DNA of 9,969 nt from an uncultured bacterium (GTDB lineage: Bacteria > Actinomycetota > Coriobacteriia > Coriobacteriales > Coriobacteriaceae): positions 1 to 9,969 of the forward strand of contig CAJMSO010000048.1 of the NCBI GenBank assembly GCA_905216075.1. Direction: 5' to 3'. The position numbers and the translations under genes are program-made. Within the stretch, counting starts at the first letter, position 1. Each line of letters begins with the position of its first letter. The notes under the pieces are model-generated. The model saw only the letters and a program-made list of their open reading frames with translations, did not search any database and was not told where the DNA came from. Of the stretch, positions 1-5,946 are shown in pieces.

Positions 1-56
1 TTGCTCGCTCTGGCGGGCTTTCGCTGTCGTTGCCATAACATCGGCGTTGTCTTTGT

Positions 57-92
57 AATGTGACAAAGGGACGGTCTATTTGTCACATTTTT
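57..92 (+). repeat. GTGACAAAGGGAC-type palindrome with T-run (terminator-like)
   Basis: A perfect 11-bp inverted repeat (57-67 and 79-89, arm AATGTGACAAA) surrounds an 11-base centre and runs into a stretch of T on the plus strand. It looks like a Rho-independent terminator for a plus-strand gene lying left of the window, and it also lies downstream of the minus-strand HAD gene that ends at 131. The arm and the start of the centre (GTGACAAAGGGAC) are the same as in the palindrome at 8015-8045, so this is a dispersed element and not a one-off terminator. No gene in 1-130 can be called; the plus frames close at stops near 36, 56 and 61. Confidence 0.7.
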
Positions 93-130
93 CTCAACCT
101 GCGGCGCTATTTTGTTTGGTGGGAGGGGTC

Positions 131-889
131 CTATGACAGTTCGTCGGCTACTTGGTGTTCGTAGAAGGCTTCGATTACGGCGTTAAAGTCGCGGGCGAAG
201 TCTTCCATGGTTCCGTGCCAGGTGGCTCGGCTGGGTTTTCCCTGGCCAACATAGGCAGTTTGAATGCCGCAGGCGGGGCTGGGGAAGTCGCGCTTGGGAT
301 CGTTGCCCACCATAAGGACCTCGTGCGGCTCGAGTCCCATCACCTGAAGCTGCTCTAGATAGTAGGTGGCATCGGGCTTGCAACGGGTGGTGTTTCCCAT
401 GTGCGTGACGAGCTCAAAGGGGGCGTCGGCCAGGTCGCCCCAGCCCATGCGGCATTCGATGGCCCCCTGGGGAAAGCTGGGGTTGGTAAAGAGCGCGCAG
501 CGCAGCCCTGCGTCCTGCACGGCCTGAAGCGCGGCGTGTGCGCCCGGCATGGCGTGGGCGTTGATGAGATCGTCGTTCTTGTACGGAAGAACTTCGCGGT
601 CGTAGTAGGTAAACGCCTCGTAGATGAGGGGATCGGAGAGGCAGATGCCGCATCGGCGCTCGACCTCGGTGCGGTAAAACTCAAGATTGGTGCGGTTGTC
701 CGTGCCGCTTCGACGGTTGGCGTTGAGGTCGACCAGGATGGTGCCGAGGCGTGCCATCGTGCCACCGCGGCTGCGGCGCCCGATATCCGCGAGCATCGAC
801 GAGACATCCTTAAAATAGCGAAGGATGAACGCGTTGAGGTTGATGCTAAGAAGCGTCTCGTCCATATCGAAAACGACTGCTTTGAGCAC
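131..889 (-). CDS. HAD-superfamily hydrolase (phosphatase-like)
   Basis: A 252-residue cytosolic protein with all four haloacid dehalogenase motifs in order. Motif I is DMDETL with the nucleophile Asp8 and the acid/base Asp10. Motif II is LFTN with Thr135. Motif III is Lys171 in CKPD. Motif IV is GNDPKRD with Asp197 and Asp201. The roughly 100 residues between motifs I and II would form a C1-type helical cap. Known members hydrolyse phosphate monoesters through an aspartyl-phosphate and need Mg2+; the substrate cannot be read from this sequence. The start is a GTG preceded by AAAGGTG at a good distance; the Met codons further inside would cut motif I. The gene is divergent from rpsA and followed by a palindrome at 57-92. 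Family assignment is secure, the substrate is unknown. Confidence 0.92.
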   Translation of the reverse strand: MLKAVVFDMDETLLSINLNAFILRYFKDVSSMLADIGRRSRGGTMARLGTILVDLNANRRSGTDNRTNLEFYRTEVERRCGICLSDPLIYEAFTYYDREVLPYKNDDLINAHAMPGAHAALQAVQDAGLRCALFTNPSFPQGAIECRMGWGDLADAPFELVTHMGNTTRCKPDATYYLEQLQVMGLEPHEVLMVGNDPKRDFPSPACGIQTAYVGQGKPSRATWHGTMEDFARDFNAVIEAFYEHQVADELS

Positions 890-978
890 GCGGGCACCTT
901 TCTCGAAAAATCGCTCCAGAATCGTTGGCTCCGGATACTTTACCCCAAAGCTGTATGCCTAACTGTCTATCGTCAACT

Positions 979-1020
979 TATGGAGACGGTCGTCCACAAG
1001 ATTGCGAAAAAGTCTCCATA
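979..1020. repeat. 9-bp perfect dyad, TATGGAGAC / GTCTCCATA
   Basis: TATGGAGAC at 979-987 is repeated in inverted orientation as GTCTCCATA at 1012-1020, with 24 bases between. Neither side is followed by a T-run, so it is not a terminator. It lies next to TTGACG, a possible -35 of the HAD gene on the minus strand, and upstream of the rpsA promoter candidates. An overlapping imperfect dyad (977-984 with 993-1000, 7 of 8 positions) shares its left arm. A two-site operator is possible; a chance match is not excluded. Confidence 0.4.
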
Positions 1021-1175
1021 CGAGTAAAAAAACGCAGTTCACGCTTGAAATCGAAATGATTTCCCCGTAACCTATACGAACGTGATTGCATAAGCGTCAC
1101 ATTAGTATCTGTCGGCTCCCGAGTGTTCCTAAACGTTGTGTGCTTGTCGCACCCTTCTGTAGGTCCTAGCAATCG

Positions 1176-1200
1176 GGGCCCCGTAGTTCGAAAGGGGTCC
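1176..1200 (+). promoter_or_regulatory. rpsA leader hairpin covering the ribosome binding site
   Basis: GGGCCCC (1176-1182) can pair with GGGGTCC (1194-1200), seven pairs including one G-U, across an 11-base loop. The right arm contains the GGGG of the Shine-Dalgarno AAAGGGG (1191-1197), which serves the TTG start at 1205 at a 7-base spacing. The fold would hide the binding site. S1 is known to repress its own translation through the rpsA leader in Escherichia coli, so an autoregulatory role is a reasonable guess, but only the pairing is visible here. Confidence 0.4.
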
Positions 1201-1204
1201 ACCT

Positions 1205-2371
1205 TTGAGTGAGATTCAGAACTCGTCCATTTTCTCTCTTGACGATGTCAACGAGGAGGAGATGAACAACCTCATCGACGGTACGATTACCGACTTTGAT
1301 GAGGGCGATCTCGTTAACGGCACTGTCGTTAAGATCGAGCATGACGAGGTGCTCGTTGACATCGGATTCAAGTCCGAGGGCGTTATCCCGGTCCGCGAGC
1401 TGTCCATCCGCAAGGACGCTAACCCTGCAGACATCGTTGCACTCGGTGATCCCATCGAGGCTCTGGTTCTCCAGAAGGAGGACAAGGACGGTCGTCTGGT
1501 CCTGTCCAAGAAGCGTGCCGAGTACGAGCGTGCTTGGAACCGCATCGAGGAGAAGTTCAACTCCGGCGAGAACGTCGAGGGCGAGGTTATCGAGGTTGTC
1601 AAGGGCGGCCTGATCCTCGACATCGGCCTGCGTGGCTTCCTGCCCGCTTCCCTCGTCGACCTCCGTCGTGTCAAGGACCTCACCTCCTACATGGGCACCC
1701 GCATCGAGGCTCGCGTCATCGAGATGGACCGCAACCGCAACAATGTCGTCCTCTCCCGTCGCGTCGTGCTCGAGGAGTCCCGTAAGGCCGAGCGCTCCGA
1801 GATCCTGTCCAAGCTCAAGTCTGGCATGCGTCTCCAGGGCACCGTTTCCTCCATCGTCGACTTCGGCGCCTTCGTCGACCTCGGCGGTATCGACGGCCTC
1901 ATCCACATCTCCGAGCTCTCCTGGAACCACGTCAACCATCCTTCCGAGGTTGTCAAGGTCGGCCAGGAGGTCGAGGTCGAGGTTCTCGACGTCGATCTCA
2001 ACCGCGAGCGCATCTCCCTGGGTCTCAAGCAGACCACCGAGGATCCGTGGCGGGGACTGGTCAAGAAGTACCCCGTCGGCGCTATCGTCGAAGGCACTGT
2101 GACCAAGCTTGTCCCGTTCGGCGCTTTCGTCGACCTGGGCGAGGGCATCGAGGGTCTGGTGCACATCTCCGAGATGGCCAACAAGCACGTCGATCAGCCT
2201 TCTCAGGTCACCCACGTGGGCGACAAGGTTCAGGTCAAGGTCATGGAGATCGACCTCGACCGTCGTCGCATCTCCCTGTCCATGAAGTCTGCTGCTGAGA
2301 CTCTGGGCGTCGAGATCGAGGTTACCCCGCTGCCTTCCGAGAAGAAGGACGAGGAGACCGACGCCGAGTAA
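1205..2371 (+). CDS. rpsA: 30S ribosomal protein S1 (four S1 domains)
   Basis: A 388-residue protein with four S1/OB-fold RNA-binding repeats at about residues 35-104, 121-186, 206-276 and 291-362. The last two carry the classic FGAFVDLG and GLIHISE/GLVHISE signatures; the first two are more diverged, as usual for the ribosome-docking end. An acidic tail (EKKDEETDAE) closes the protein. It helps the 30S subunit bind and unfold mRNA. Four domains is normal for Gram-positive and actinobacterial S1; the proteobacterial form has six. Start choice: TTG with AAAGGGG seven bases upstream; no ATG fits without losing the conserved N-terminal segment. Codon use is strongly biased (GTC, CTC, CGT/CGC), as expected for a highly expressed gene. 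It is transcribed alone and ends in a strong terminator. Confidence 0.97.
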   Translation: MSEIQNSSIFSLDDVNEEEMNNLIDGTITDFDEGDLVNGTVVKIEHDEVLVDIGFKSEGVIPVRELSIRKDANPADIVALGDPIEALVLQKEDKDGRLVLSKKRAEYERAWNRIEEKFNSGENVEGEVIEVVKGGLILDIGLRGFLPASLVDLRRVKDLTSYMGTRIEARVIEMDRNRNNVVLSRRVVLEESRKAERSEILSKLKSGMRLQGTVSSIVDFGAFVDLGGIDGLIHISELSWNHVNHPSEVVKVGQEVEVEVLDVDLNRERISLGLKQTTEDPWRGLVKKYPVGAIVEGTVTKLVPFGAFVDLGEGIEGLVHISEMANKHVDQPSQVTHVGDKVQVKVMEIDLDRRRISLSMKSAAETLGVEIEVTPLPSEKKDEETDAE

Positions 2372-2395
2372 ATCGGTTTGACGATCACTTGTTTT

Positions 2396-2429
2396 AAGGG
2401 ATCCGTCCGCAATGGACGGGTCCCTTTTT
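2396..2429 (+). terminator. Rho-independent terminator of rpsA
   Basis: AGGGATCCGTCC (2397-2408) pairs with GGACGGGTCCCT (2414-2425), 12 pairs with a single G-U, around a 5-base loop and followed by five T. It lies 25 bases after the rpsA stop. Confidence 0.93.
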
Positions 2430-2658
2430 GCATTTGGTGCCGAGATGCGCGATGCTGCCCGGGCTGTCCACAGGCTATTGGGTTGTCAGTGCATGAAAAA
2501 TGCCGACATCCCGCCTCGGGGAGGAGGCGGGAACACACCGAGTAGACGGAGGGGTGTGGAGCGCGGTCGCGTCTCGACTGACGACGTTGCCCATCGACAG
2601 GACCATTGTAGCGCATGGCGGTTCTTGGTTTATCGTGTCGAGCGTTTGCGTTGTGCCA
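2430..2658. other. Non-coding stretch with three tandem hairpins upstream of rnpB
   Basis: No gene with a credible start and family resemblance is seen between the rpsA terminator and the rnpB promoter. Three hairpins follow each other directly. The first is 2484-2508 (TGTC and GCAT paired with ATGC and GACA, with small bulges). The second is 2509-2532, nine perfect GC-rich pairs (arm TCCCGCCTC, 6-base loop). The third is 2534-2558 (CACACC with GGTGTG, 13-base loop). The rest of the stretch shows nothing clear. The hairpins could be a small structured RNA or simply GC-rich spacer. Confidence 0.45.
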
Positions 2659-2685
2659 TTGCCTGCGGCAACGGTGTGTTACACT
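2659..2685 (+). promoter_or_regulatory. Probable rnpB promoter
   Basis: TACACT (2680-2685) is a good -10 placed 10-12 bases before the expected 5' end of the RNase P RNA. The best -35 is TTGCCT (2659-2664), with a short 15-base spacer. The position relative to the mature RNA supports the -10; the -35 is less certain. Confidence 0.45.
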
Positions 2686-2695
2686 CTTGCACTGC

Positions 2696-3052
2696 TGAGT
2701 GGGCCAGACGGTCGCGCGATGTGCTGCTTGCAGCACGCGTGAGGAAAGTCCGGGCTCCAGAGGGCGGGATGCCGGCTAACGGCCGGGCGGAGTGATCCGA
2801 CGGAAAGCGCCGCAGAAAAGAAGACTCCCACCTGCGCCGCAAGGCGTAAAGGGAAAAGCTGAAACGGTGGTGTAAGAGACCACCAGCGTCGTGGTAACAC
2901 GGCGGCTTGGCAAGCCCCATCCGGAGCAAGCGCGAATAGGAACGCTATGGGCCGGCCCGGTCCGCGTTCGGGTAGCGTGCGTGGAACTGCACGGTAACGT
3001 GCAGACAAGATAAATGACCGTTCACGACAGAACCCGGCTTATAGGCCCACTT
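2696..3052 (+). ncRNA. rnpB: RNase P RNA, bacterial type A
   Basis: The catalytic RNA of RNase P, which removes 5' leaders from pre-tRNAs. The terminal stem P1 closes perfectly: AGTGGGCC (2698-2705) with GGCCCACT (3044-3051). The universal core GAGGAAAGTCCGGGCTCC lies at about 2741-2758. The TGCCGGCTAACGGCCGGGC block (about 2770) matches the P7-P10 region. GTAAGAGACCACC (about 2871), GGAGCAAG...AATAGG (about 2923-2940) and GATAAATGACCG with ACAGAACCCGGCTTATA (about 3009-3042) match the conserved 3' half. Length is about 357 bases, normal for type A in actinobacteria. An oddity: the L15 loop that normally reads GGU to pair with the tRNA 3' CCA end appears as GGC (2919-2921). A T-run follows P1 at 3056-3061. 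Confidence 0.97.
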
Positions 3053-3076
3053 GGCATTTTTGTTACCCTGACAATC

Positions 3077-3100
3077 GGTACGGCCTTTGCCGTATTATTG
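3077..3100 (+). terminator. Weak hairpin after rnpB
   Basis: TACGGC (3079-3084) pairs with GCCGTA (3089-3094) around CTTT, followed by TTATT. It is short and has a poor T-run, so it may end rnpB transcription only partly. The T-run right after P1 (3056-3061) is the other candidate end. If both leak, yigZ could be read from the rnpB promoter. Confidence 0.35.
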
Positions 3101-3141
3101 AGGCTGTTTATTGCTGTGCTTTATTCTGTTGAGGGGCTTTG

Positions 3142-3777
3142 TTGGACAGCTATTTTACTCTGCAGTCGAATATTGAGGCTTCGGGCGAGTTTGTGGACCG
3201 CAAGAGCCGGTTTATTGCCCAGCTGGTCCATATTGAGTCCGAGGATGAGGCGAATGCCTTTATCGAGACCGTTCGCAAACGTCATTACGACGCTCGACAC
3301 AATGTTCCCGCGTGGATTTTGGTCGATGGACGCGAGCGTCAAAGCGATGACGGTGAGCCGAGCCGCACGAGCGGTATGCCGACGCTCGAGGTGTTGCGCG
3401 GCGCGGGGCTCAAAAATGTTTGCTGCGTAGTGACGCGCTATTTTGGTGGCACGCTGTTGGGGCCTGGTGGCTTGGTACGCGCCTATACCGCGGCGACGCA
3501 AGCGGCGGTGGCCGCGGCTCGGGAGGCCGGGCAGATCGTCGAGATGACGAGCGTCCTGCCTGTTGACGTGCATGTGGCCTATCCGCAGTACGAGCAGGTG
3601 CTTCGCTTGGCGCAGGATTCGGGTGCCAAGGTTTCGGATACCGATTACGCGGATGCCGTGACACTTCACTTGGTGTTTAAGGCGGGGGAGCAGGAGTCTT
3701 TTTGCGCCAGGATGCGCGAGCTTATGGCGGGGCGCGAGGAGATCGAGGTCGGTGCTCCCGTATTTGCCGAGTTCTAA
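3142..3777 (+). CDS. yigZ: YigZ/IMPACT family protein (UPF0029)
   Basis: A protein of 211 residues, normal for YigZ. The N-terminal UPF0029/IMPACT domain (about residues 1-120) contains the family block DDGEPSRTSGMPTLEVL followed by CVVTRYFGGTLLGPGGLVRAY; the smaller ferredoxin-like C-terminal domain follows (about 135-205). Related proteins bind nucleic acid or the ribosome, and eukaryotic IMPACT blocks GCN2 activation; the bacterial function is not settled. In most relatives I recall, the signature reads GEPSGTAG, so Arg and Ser here are a variant. Two adjacent TTG codons (3139, 3142) could start it; I prefer 3142 because GAGGGG (3131-3136) is then five bases away. It follows rnpB by 90 bases and ends in a strong terminator. 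Confidence 0.9.
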   Translation: MDSYFTLQSNIEASGEFVDRKSRFIAQLVHIESEDEANAFIETVRKRHYDARHNVPAWILVDGRERQSDDGEPSRTSGMPTLEVLRGAGLKNVCCVVTRYFGGTLLGPGGLVRAYTAATQAAVAAAREAGQIVEMTSVLPVDVHVAYPQYEQVLRLAQDSGAKVSDTDYADAVTLHLVFKAGEQESFCARMRELMAGREEIEVGAPVFAEF

Positions 3778-3780
3778 CGG

Positions 3781-3832
3781 CGACGGCCGGCGTGCTTTTG
3801 GATGGATCCCAAGCGCGCCGGCCGTCGTTTTT
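3781..3832 (+). terminator. Rho-independent terminator of yigZ
   Basis: CGACGGCCGGCG (3781-3792) pairs perfectly with 3816-3827, and the stem extends inward to about 17 pairs with one G-U. Five T follow at 3828-3832. It starts three bases after the yigZ stop and lies between two convergent genes; there is no T-run on the minus strand. Confidence 0.93.
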
Positions 3833-3844
3833 CTGTGCTGCCGT

Positions 3845-4291
3845 TTACTCGGCGAGCTGCTTTAGTACATCACAGGCGATTTCGACGGCATCGTCGATGC
3901 AGCCGGGGCAGCTGCGAAGCGGACCCTTGTCCGATCCGATGCCCTTGAGCGTGCCGCAGACGGTCGTCGTGTTCTTCTCGCCAAAACGCTTGGCGATTTC
4001 GCGCGACAGCTTGTAGGTCTGGCCCTTGGTCTTGGGGTTTTCCATGCCGTCGCTCATCACGAAGCCCATGATGGCCACGGCGCCCGAGATGGCGCCGCAG
4101 GTTTCGGTCATGCCGCCCATGCCGGCACCAAAGCCCTCGGTGAGGGTAAAGGCGACCTGGGGGTCGAGTCCGACGGCAGGTGCGAGCGTGCAGGCGACGG
4201 CCTGGGCGCAGTTGAAGCCACGGGCATGGTATTCGGCAGCCTGAGCCTGACAGGCGGTGATGTCGAGCTGGGCCGTATCGATTTGCTTCAT
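3845..4291 (-). CDS. C_GCAxxG_C_C family cysteine-rich protein (putative redox protein)
   Basis: A 148-residue protein of the C_GCAxxG_C_C family. It has the conserved cysteines in order: Cys28 in GFNCAQAV, Cys65 in TETCGAISGA, Cys112 in VCGTLKG, and Cys128 with Cys131 in RSCPGC. A glycine-rich turn (GFGAGMGGM, 53-61) precedes the second. The family is common in anaerobes and is thought to be redox-active or metal-binding; no reaction is established. The start at 4291 is chosen because AAGGAGA lies five bases upstream and the length then fits the family. The frame stays open upstream to 4435, adding 48 residues unlike the family. The gene is divergent from metY and convergent with yigZ. Confidence 0.85.
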   Translation of the reverse strand: MKQIDTAQLDITACQAQAAEYHARGFNCAQAVACTLAPAVGLDPQVAFTLTEGFGAGMGGMTETCGAISGAVAIMGFVMSDGMENPKTKGQTYKLSREIAKRFGEKNTTTVCGTLKGIGSDKGPLRSCPGCIDDAVEIACDVLKQLAE

Positions 4292-4454
4292 CGTTGTCTC
4301 CTTAGTCACGGTGTACCCGCCTATGGTACCCGTGACGGTGCGTGTAATCATCGAGAGCTTCATGGATGCCTCATTTTTATCTATCGAGCAAATGCCCAAG
4401 GCTTGAGATAAATACCCGTGATCAATTTGTCCCATAACCTACCTTTGGGATGGG

Positions 4455-4483
4455 TTGAGAGGGGTGCGGGGTAGCGGTATCGT
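4455..4483 (+). promoter_or_regulatory. Probable metY promoter
   Basis: TTGAGA (4455-4460) and TATCGT (4478-4483) are separated by exactly 17 bases, giving a start near 4490 and a leader of about 30 bases. That leader is too short for a SAM riboswitch or T-box. A small dyad lies over and just upstream of the -35: CCCAT (4431-4435) with ATGGG (4450-4454), and AACC (4436-4439) with GGTT (4453-4456). It could be an operator. Confidence 0.5.
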
Positions 4484-4521
4484 GAACCGAATAAAACGTA
4501 ACCCAGGCAAGGGAGCTAGAT

Positions 4522-5805
4522 ATGAGCGAGCAGACCATCGGTACGACATGTGTTCAGGGCGGCTATCGCCCGGGCGATGCAGAGCCGCGTCAGGTGCCCA
4601 TCTACCAGTCCACCACGTGGAAGTACGACACGTCGGAGCACATGGGCAAGCTGTTTGACCTAGAGGAGTCGGGCTACTTCTACAGCCGTCTGCAGAATCC
4701 CACGTGCGATCTGGTTGCTGCCAAGATCTGTGAGATGGAGGGCGGTACCGCTGCGATGCTCACGAGCTCGGGCATGGCTGCGAACTTCCTTGCGATCTTT
4801 AACGTTGCCGGTGCTGGCGATCACGTGGTCGCGAGCTCCGCCATCTACGGCGGTACCTACAACCTGCTGGCTCACACCATGGGTCGTATGGGCTTGACCT
4901 GCACGTTCGTTGCCCCCGACTGCACCGACGAGGAGCTCGAGGCAGCCTTCCAGCCCAACACCAAGCTTGTCTTTGGCGAGACGATTGCTAACCCCGCCCT
5001 TGCCGTGCTCGATATTGAGCGCTTTGCCAAGGCCGCGCACGACCACGGCGTACCGCTGATGGTCGACAACACCTTCCCGACGCCCGTGATGTGCCGTCCC
5101 TTTGAATGGGGCGCCGACATCGTCACGCACTCCACCACTAAGTACATGGATGGCCATGCGGCCTACCTGGGTGGCGTGATCGTCGACCACGGCCAGTTTG
5201 ACTGGATGGCCCATGCGGGCAAGTTCCCGGGTCTCACCACGCCCGACGAGAGCTACCACGGCGTGACCTATGCCGAGAAGTTCGGTCGTGAGGGCGCCTT
5301 CATTACCAAGGCCACCGCGCAGCTCATGCGCGACCTCGGCCCCATGCAGAACCCGCAGGCGGCGTTTTTCCTGAATAGCTCGCTCGAGAGCCTGCATGTG
5401 CGCATGCCGCGTCATTGCGAGAACGGCCTGGCCGTTGCCAAGTTCCTGCAGAGCCATCCCAAGGTACGCTTCGTGAGCTATCCGGGCCTGGAGGGCGACA
5501 AGTACTATGACCTGGCTCAGAAGTACATGTCCAACGGTACCTGCGGCGTCGTGAGCTTTGGCTTTAACGGTGGTCGCGCGGCGGCCGAGACCTTTATGAA
5601 GAGCCTCAAGCTCGCCCAGATCGCCACGCACGTGGCCGACGCCCGCACTTGCTGCCTGCATCCCGCTAATGCCACGCATCGCCAGATGAACGATGAAGAG
5701 CTCATCGCCTGTGGCATTTCCGCCGACATGGTGCGCCTGTCGTGCGGCCTCGAGGACACGGCCGATCTGATTGCCGACCTTGAGCAGGCGCTCGAGCAGT
5801 GCTAG
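4522..5805 (+). CDS. metY: O-acetylhomoserine aminocarboxypropyltransferase (sulfhydrylase)
   Basis: A 427-residue PLP enzyme of the Cys/Met metabolism family, predicted to make homocysteine from O-acetylhomoserine and sulfide in the cytosol, the direct sulfhydrylation route to methionine. The PLP lysine is Lys207 in HSTTKYMDGH, and Asp182 in VDNTF contacts the cofactor ring. YFYSRLQNPT (52-61) supplies the Tyr and Arg that bind phosphate from the partner subunit, and SSGMAA (82-87) follows. The PDESYHGVTYAEKFG segment (about 241-255) and the length of about 430 favour MetY over cystathionine gamma-synthase or methionine gamma-lyase, which are shorter. The near-C-terminal HPANATHRQ and RLSCGLED are the substrate-carboxylate region. 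The start ATG has GGGAG seven bases upstream. It is a single-gene unit with its own promoter and terminator, divergent from a cysteine-rich protein gene. Confidence 0.95.
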   Translation: MSEQTIGTTCVQGGYRPGDAEPRQVPIYQSTTWKYDTSEHMGKLFDLEESGYFYSRLQNPTCDLVAAKICEMEGGTAAMLTSSGMAANFLAIFNVAGAGDHVVASSAIYGGTYNLLAHTMGRMGLTCTFVAPDCTDEELEAAFQPNTKLVFGETIANPALAVLDIERFAKAAHDHGVPLMVDNTFPTPVMCRPFEWGADIVTHSTTKYMDGHAAYLGGVIVDHGQFDWMAHAGKFPGLTTPDESYHGVTYAEKFGREGAFITKATAQLMRDLGPMQNPQAAFFLNSSLESLHVRMPRHCENGLAVAKFLQSHPKVRFVSYPGLEGDKYYDLAQKYMSNGTCGVVSFGFNGGRAAAETFMKSLKLAQIATHVADARTCCLHPANATHRQMNDEELIACGISADMVRLSCGLEDTADLIADLEQALEQC

Positions 5806-5823
5806 GCTAGCGTTCGCACAAGG

Positions 5824-5850
5824 CGCCGATGCTGGCAGAAAGCTTCGGCG
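5824..5850 (+). other. Small hairpin after metY
   Basis: CGCCGA (5824-5829) pairs with TCGGCG (5845-5850), and GCT pairs with AGC inside, across a T-T mismatch. No T-run follows. It may shield the 3' end of the metY mRNA; the true terminator lies 25 bases further on. Confidence 0.4.
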
Positions 5851-5874
5851 ACCTTTAGTTCCGATTCCGTAGGC

Positions 5875-5920
5875 GGGACCCCAATCGCGACTGTTTACAG
5901 GCGATTGGGGCCCCGTTTTT
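5875..5920 (+). terminator. Rho-independent terminator of metY
   Basis: CCCCAATCGC (5879-5888) pairs with GCGATTGGGG (5901-5910), and GGG pairs with CCC outside one mismatch. Five T follow at 5916-5920. It separates metY from the transporter gene. Confidence 0.92.
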
Positions 5921-5946
5921 GCGTTGGGCCACTCGAAAGGATAGAT

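Larger units (their letters stand above)
890..1204. promoter_or_regulatory. Divergent intergenic region between the HAD gene and rpsA
   Basis: These 315 bases hold no gene I can support. They must contain the promoters of both flanking genes. For rpsA a weak candidate is TTGAAA at 1045-1050 with TAACCT at 1068-1073 (17-base spacer), with TATACG at 1073-1078 as an alternative -10. For the HAD gene the minus strand has TTGACG (968-973) just beyond the dyad, without a convincing -10 at standard spacing. Also present are a 9-bp dyad (979-987 and 1012-1020) and the hairpin over the rpsA ribosome binding site (1176-1200). The promoter calls are weak. Confidence 0.4.

Noticed and set aside
401..1027. 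208-codon plus-strand open frame opposite the HAD gene
   Set aside because: No family resemblance, and the opposite strand encodes all four HAD motifs.
1166..2215. 349-codon open frame on the minus strand opposite rpsA
   Set aside because: It is antisense to a strongly codon-biased ribosomal protein gene; its low-complexity Leu/Asp/Val composition mirrors the S1 repeats.
2464..2472. DnaA-box-like CTGTCCACA
   Set aside because: A single degenerate match without AT-rich flanks or neighbours does not indicate a replication origin.
2412..3008. Several open frames across rnpB and its upstream region
   Set aside because: They overlap the RNase P RNA or the tandem hairpins and show no protein-family features.
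4292..4435. 48-codon N-terminal extension of the C_GCAxxG_C_C protein
   Set aside because: The strong ribosome binding site at the internal Met, and a family length near 148, favour the shorter protein.
4484..4521. SAM riboswitch or T-box controlling metY
   Set aside because: The predicted leader is only about 30 bases, and no riboswitch core is visible further upstream.
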